DNA from: Planctomycetota bacterium
GTDB lineage: Bacteria > Planctomycetota > Planctomycetia > Pirellulales > Pirellulaceae
Length of the DNA stretch: 8,762 nt
NCBI GenBank assembly: GCA_026692885.1
Contig: JAPLNJ010000085.1
Span: 1 to 8,762 of the forward strand
Direction of reading: 5' to 3'
Part shown: positions 6,132 to 8,762 of the stretch, piece after piece
How positions within the stretch are numbered: the stretch's first letter is position 1
Layout of the letters: every line of letters begins with the position of its first letter
Translations under genes and position numbers: made by a program
Notes under the pieces: model-generated
What the model was told of the DNA's origin: nothing
Database searches by the model: none
The model's input: only the letters and a program-made list of their open reading frames with translations

Positions 6132-6304
6132 GGGCCTTGATCGTAAGGTTGCGCACTGCTGTTCGTGCTGGCAACGGTCCGGGTGGCTGGCGGCTGAGCC
6201 TGAGCGAAGCCCCAGTACCCGGTTTCTGGGGCATCGCTGCACTCTGCCCCAGCCACCCTGACCCCCTGCTGCTAGCGTTTTGCGCAACCTTATGATCAAG
6301 GCCC
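6132..6304. mobile_element. 173-bp MITE with 24-bp terminal inverted repeats
   Basis: The ends at 6132-6155 and 6281-6304 are inverted copies matching in 23 of 24 positions, beginning GGGCCTTGATC and ending GATCAAGGCCC. The 7-bp sequence TCTTGCC directly flanks both sides (6125-6131 and 6305-6311), as a target-site duplication would; it can also be read as 8 bp if C6304 is counted to the target. Inside, GGGTGGCTGG (6181-6190) pairs with CCAGCCACCC (6249-6258), and 6203-6215 pairs with 6226-6238 (12 of 13), so nearly the whole element folds back. It encodes no protein and must have been moved by a transposase supplied elsewhere. Parent family not identified. Confidence 0.9.
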
Positions 6305-6311
6305 TCTTGCC
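6305..6311. repeat. Right target-site duplication of the MITE
   Basis: Second copy of TCTTGCC, directly after the right inverted repeat. The preceding C6304 also matches the base before the left copy, so the duplication may be 8 bp. Confidence 0.85.
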
Positions 6312-6361
6312 GGCATGAGTAACCACGCGCACGTCGTGCTCCGCAATCGGCCCGATGTGAT

Positions 6362-6898
6362 TCACGAGTCGTCTGACCAGCTCGCCCCTTGTACGGCGCG
6401 AGCTTCTCGATCTGCACACGGACCACGCAGCGCTGTCGGTTGTCGAGTTGTTCGAGCATCGGTGTGTCTCCGGTGTCTTGGCGGCTTCGCCGAGGCGGTC
6501 GGTTTGGGTGGCTCAGCCTTCTCCTTGGCCGAGTCGCGTATCGCGTGAAAGCCCATTTGAATTTTCGGCGGATCGGGCGGTGCCATGAGTTGGCGGATCG
6601 CGGCGACGAGTTGCTTGATCGCCTCGTCGCGGCTGCCCACCTTACGTTCGAGTTGATCGAGCTTGTCGGCCAAGTCCTTGTGAGCCAGAACCAATTGCCG
6701 CAGCTTCACGAACGCTCGCACGACGAACACGCTGACCTCGACCGCTCGCGGCGAGTTGAGCAGGCTGGCGGCCATGACGACGCCGTGTTCGGTGAAGACG
6801 TAGGGCTGGAACCGAATATTGCGTTTGGATGCGGTCACAATTTGTGACCGCATCCAAGCGACTTCCTCTGAAGTCAGTTGGAACAAGAAGTCTTCTGA
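6362..6898 (-). pseudogene. 5'-truncated ORF6N-domain protein gene
   Basis: ORF6N proteins are DNA-binding-type proteins found in phages, mobile DNA and next to type I restriction genes; their exact role is uncertain. The minus strand from about 6898 reads EDFLFQLTSEEVAWMRSQIV, then FQPYVFTEHGVVMAASLL, RAFVKLRQL and a coiled-coil-like stretch (DLADKLDQLERK) ending in AIRQLMAPPDPP. This matches the second part of the ORF6N domain and the usual tail. The first 50 or so residues normally preceding PEDF are missing: a TAA (6904-6902) stands just before, inside an 11-bp tandem repeat. Translation could only start at the TTG at 6886, which has no clear ribosome-binding site. The C-terminus after about 6460 looks unlike the family and may be shifted or fused to foreign DNA. 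Confidence 0.75.
6363..6459 (-). pseudogene. Possible 5' fragment of an unknown gene
   Basis: From an ATG at 6459 the minus strand reads MLEQLDNRQRCVVRVQIEKL, then APYKG, with GC-rich third codon positions and a GGAG about 9 nt ahead of the start. It overlaps, in another frame, the apparent end of the ORF6N-type relic. The frame continues into the antisense of the transposase relic at about 6362, so any real gene would be cut there. I do not recognise it, and it may be a shadow. Confidence 0.25.
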
Positions 6899-6915
6899 CG
6901 ATTATCTGACGATTA
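6894..6915. repeat. 11-bp tandem repeat at the truncation point
   Basis: TCTGACGATTA occurs at 6894-6904 and again at 6905-6915. It lies exactly where the ORF6N-type reading frame loses its 5' part, so it probably marks the rearrangement junction. Confidence 0.9.
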
Positions 6916-6957
6916 GCAGCCCCGGCGCAGGCGCTCGGGCGTCAGCGGCTTCAAGGG

Positions 6958-7047
6958 CTAGCCGAGGCAATCGGGCTGGGTCTTGTCCATGAACAGGGCG
7001 ATGACGCGATTCTGTGTCTTGCGTTCGGAGCGGGGTTGTTCAGGCAT
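6958..7047 (-). pseudogene. hsdR: 5' fragment of type I restriction subunit hsdR
   Basis: HsdR is the ATP-dependent translocase and nuclease subunit of type I restriction systems, normally about 1000 residues. Here the minus strand from the ATG at 7047 gives 29 codons with the pieces SERKTQNRVIALF and PDCLG, which match the characteristic start of many HsdR proteins, then stops at TAG (6960-6958), where the family usually continues with YRYLG. The rest of the gene is absent. It lies about 50 bp upstream, in transcription order, of the ORF6N relic. Both are on the same strand, as in many type I loci where an ORF6N gene accompanies the hsd genes. No hsdM or hsdS sequence is visible. Identification rests on about 25 residues read from memory of the family. 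Confidence 0.65.
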
Positions 7048-7216
7048 TTTGGAAGGGTGTGAGAGTTTGGGCTTCCCGTATTGCCTTTTCCGCTCAGCCG
7101 CGTAGGATTCAGCCGGTGGAAGAGTCGCGGTGCACTTGCTTGCGGCTTTGCCAATGCTATCGTCGGACGACTAGGTGAAGAGTAACCCGGTATTTCCGGG
7201 GGGCTCGTTAATGAGT

Positions 7217-7268
7217 AGGCCGACGTGGTGGAATACCTCAGGGTGTTTTGCCACGTCGGCCTTTTTTT
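7217..7268 (+). terminator. Rho-independent terminator-like hairpin
   Basis: GGCCGACGTGG (7218-7228) pairs perfectly with CCACGTCGGCC (7251-7261), A7217 with T7262 extends the stem, the loop is 22 nt, and seven T follow (7262-7268). No gene on the plus strand runs into it. Therefore it either ends a small untranslated transcript or serves as an attenuator in the leader of the gene at 7321. A small stem CCCGG/CCGGG (7186-7190 with 7196-7200) and the near-palindrome CTCGTTAATGAG (7204-7215) lie directly upstream. Confidence 0.7.
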
Positions 7269-7320
7269 GTTCTTGTGCGACACGGGATATCACGGAAGAC
7301 ACTTAACGCGGAGGTACGCC

Positions 7321-8762
7321 ATGTTTAACCTAAGATTCGCTGGGCTGTTCGGAAAGTCTTGGTCCCACAATCGCACCCGCCGGACGCAGGTCGCGAAACG
7401 CGTCACTCGGCAACTGGCGTTCCTGTGCCTGGAGGATCGCCGGTTGCTCACCAGTATTCTGGGTTCGGCGGGGAACTTCGCGGTTCTGGGTCACACGACA
7501 GTAACCAATACCGGCTCAAGCGTCATCTTCGGCTCGGCCGCCACCCTCGCCAATGTGGGCGTTTTTGAGGCCGGGGGGGCTAACGCGACCACTGGTTTTT
7601 CCGCGGCAGGAAACACGTTTGTTGGGTCAGGCAGTAACACGAATGGGCCAGGAATCGTGAACGCCCCAGCAGCGATTCACTTGGGTAGCCCGGCTGCGGG
7701 TCTGGCTCGCGATGATCTCATCGCTGCGTACACGGCCCTGGCGTCCTATGGAACCGCAATCAACCTGAGTGGTCAGATTCTGGGTGACGGAGTGGGGGGC
7801 GTCGTCCCCACGCTCGGTCCAGGCGTCTATTCGTTCTCGTCGACGGCTCAGTTGAATGGGACATTGAAGCTGGACGCCGGGGGCGTCAACGGTGGAGTCT
7901 GGGTTTTCCAGATTGGAACCGACCTCACGACCGCCAGCGCCTCGGCTGTTCAGTTGATCAACCCCGGTGGAAATCTCGGCTCCGATGTCGGCGTGTTCTG
8001 GGTGCTCGGCACCAAGGGCACCGCCGGGCTGGGATCCGCGACGCTCGGTACCAGCACGGCATTCGAAGGCAATATTCTCGCGTTGACGAGCATCACCCTT
8101 ACAACCGGAGCGACAATCTACAATGGCAGAGCCCTGGCGCGAAATGGCGCGGTGACGTTGGATTCTAACATCATCAGTAACATCTGCCCTCCGGCGTCGT
8201 CCTCGCCCAACACCGGCCCTGGCTTTAGCGAGGGCGGACTGGGCAGCATCGCTTGGGAGAAGCGGGCCACCGATGCCAATCCGGTGCTGCTGGCCGGGGC
8301 CACGTTTACGATCACCCCCAACCCGCTGACCGGTGTCATCGGGAGCACGCTGTTGGTGGTCGATGGCGGCCTGAACGACGCCGATGGCGTGGCCAACGGC
8401 GTGCTAAAGGTCAACAACGTCCTGCTGGGCACCTACACGATTACCGAAACGATCGCCCCGACGGGCTACGCAATTGACGACGTAGCCACTCGTTCGGTCA
8501 CGGTCAACATCGGCGATCTGAATGCCGTGATCGGTGTTCAAGAAGTGAATAACGCGGGCAACACCGACGAGTCCGACTTCCACAACCAACTGGGCAGCAT
8601 CGCTTGGGAGAAGCGGGCCACCGATGCCAATCCGGTGCTGCTGGCCGGGGCCACGTTTACGATCACCCCCAACCCGCTGACCGGTGGCATCGGGAGCACG
8701 CTGTTGGTGGTCGATGGCGGCCTGAACGACGCCGATGGCGTGGCCAACGGCGTGCTGAAGAT
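7321..8762 (+). CDS. Secreted DUF3494 ice-binding-like protein with SpaA-like repeats (3' end outside window)
   Basis: A surface or extracellular protein, 480 codons visible and still open at the window edge. Start: ATG at 7321 with GGAGGT 5 nt upstream. Domains: a basic N-terminus with LEDRRLL (37-43), the planctomycete LEPR-XLL-type mark of exported proteins; a DUF3494 (ice-binding-like) beta-solenoid at about 47-286, starting LGSAGNFAVLG and ending near ILALTSITLTTGATI and GRALARNGAVTL, very close to family consensus; a Ser/Pro/Gly linker (about 287-306); then 117-residue SpaA/CnaB-like modules at 307-423 and from 424 on. Module 1 has the elements expected for an internal isopeptide bond: Lys314 (AWEKRA), Glu376 (YTITETIAPTGY) and Asn422 (DFHNQ). 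DUF3494 proteins include antifreeze proteins but also probable adhesins; with SpaA stalk modules an adhesin is more likely. No gene partner is visible. Confidence 0.9.
   Translation, partial: MFNLRFAGLFGKSWSHNRTRRTQVAKRVTRQLAFLCLEDRRLLTSILGSAGNFAVLGHTTVTNTGSSVIFGSAATLANVGVFEAGGANATTGFSAAGNTFVGSGSNTNGPGIVNAPAAIHLGSPAAGLARDDLIAAYTALASYGTAINLSGQILGDGVGGVVPTLGPGVYSFSSTAQLNGTLKLDAGGVNGGVWVFQIGTDLTTASASAVQLINPGGNLGSDVGVFWVLGTKGTAGLGSATLGTSTAFEGNILALTSITLTTGATIYNGRALARNGAVTLDSNIISNICPPASSSPNTGPGFSEGGLGSIAWEKRATDANPVLLAGATFTITPNPLTGVIGSTLLVVDGGLNDADGVANGVLKVNNVLLGTYTITETIAPTGYAIDDVATRSVTVNIGDLNAVIGVQEVNNAGNTDESDFHNQLGSIAWEKRATDANPVLLAGATFTITPNPLTGGIGSTLLVVDGGLNDADGVANGVLK
8239..8762 (+). repeat. 351-bp coding tandem repeat (SpaA-like modules)
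   Basis: Unit 1 spans 8239-8589 and unit 2 starts at 8590, cut by the window edge after 173 bp. Over these 173 bp only three bases differ: T8336 to G (Val to Gly), A8406 to G (silent) and G8410 to A (changes the Val364 codon). Such nucleotide-level identity shows recent duplication or gene conversion. More units probably follow to the right. Confidence 0.95.

Larger units (their letters stand above)
5931..6362 (+). pseudogene. RAYT/Y1-type (IS200-like) transposase relic, split by a MITE
   Basis: The intact family is a single-strand-acting HUH transposase associated with REP-type palindromes. The N-terminal part (5931-6131) reads MSRLPRRDLIVEPEVGIYHC, then QRAMRRAFL and RLELSAGQFGIE, the usual start of planctomycete members. 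The next conserved block, MSNHAHVVLRNRPDV with the HUH motif His-Ala-His (6324-6332), lies after an insertion, at 6312-6362. Deleting the 173-bp element and one 7-bp duplication (180 bp, a multiple of three) rejoins both parts in frame with the normal spacing of seven residues between FGI and MSNH. The insertion itself brings a stop (TGA 6138-6140). Similarity ends near 6362, so the catalytic Tyr region is also missing. ATG chosen from GAGGAGGG 6 nt upstream. Doubly inactivated. Confidence 0.8.

Noticed and set aside
6951..7283. Minus-strand protein of 110 residues over the terminator region
   Set aside because: It runs through the terminator hairpin and lies in a different frame from the recognisable hsdR start; composition is Pro/Ser/Arg-rich without motifs.
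8118..8747. Minus-strand open frames opposite the SpaA-like modules
   Set aside because: They are duplicated shadows of the repeat (both share pieces like NSVLPM), while the plus strand carries clear domains.

Overview
The window looks like chromosomal DNA of a planctomycete, probably Pirellulales-like. It is GC-rich, a secreted-protein gene carries an N-terminal LEDRRLL motif of the planctomycete LEPR-XLL type, the transposase remnant is of the REP-associated type common in that phylum, and the gaps are full of small palindromic and tandem repeats. The taxonomic call is an inference from these marks.

Layout. Positions 1-502 hold no credible gene but several repeats: a 7-bp hairpin, an imperfect fold-back element of about 270 bp, and a 49-bp direct repeat that reaches into the 3' end of the next gene. 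Positions 503-1165 (minus) encode a small membrane-anchored protein with a Pro-rich tail. A divergent region of about 375 bp follows. It carries a good sigma70-type promoter and a long-range leader helix in front of a three-gene ABC transporter on the plus strand.

That transporter (1541-5062) is molybdate/tungstate type: a solute-binding protein made of two tandem ModA-like domains behind one membrane anchor, a ModB-like permease, and a short ModC-like ATPase without the usual C-terminal Mop/TOBE part. Both gaps inside the operon are filled by repeats: a 28-bp-stem hairpin before modB, and before modC a set of octamers, a palindrome and 13 heptamers plus two octamers that run to within 1 bp of the modC start codon.

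Positions 5063-5930 contain no intact gene. Positions 5931-7047 are a graveyard of mobile and defence DNA. A RAYT-type transposase is split by a 173-bp MITE with 24-bp terminal inverted repeats and a 7-bp target duplication, and is also cut off at its 3' end. Against it, on the minus strand, lie a 5'-truncated ORF6N-type gene and the first 29 codons of a type I restriction subunit hsdR. Together these point to a collapsed type I restriction-modification locus.

From 7321 to the right edge runs an incomplete gene for a large secreted protein: a LEPR-XLL-like N-terminus, an ice-binding-like DUF3494 domain, then nearly identical 117-residue SpaA/CnaB-like modules. It is preceded by a terminator-like hairpin and a strong Shine-Dalgarno sequence. 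The features most worth following are the double-ModA protein, the repeat-filled operon gaps, the precisely reconstructable MITE insertion and the repetitive DUF3494 surface protein. I did not find a clearly new multi-gene system.
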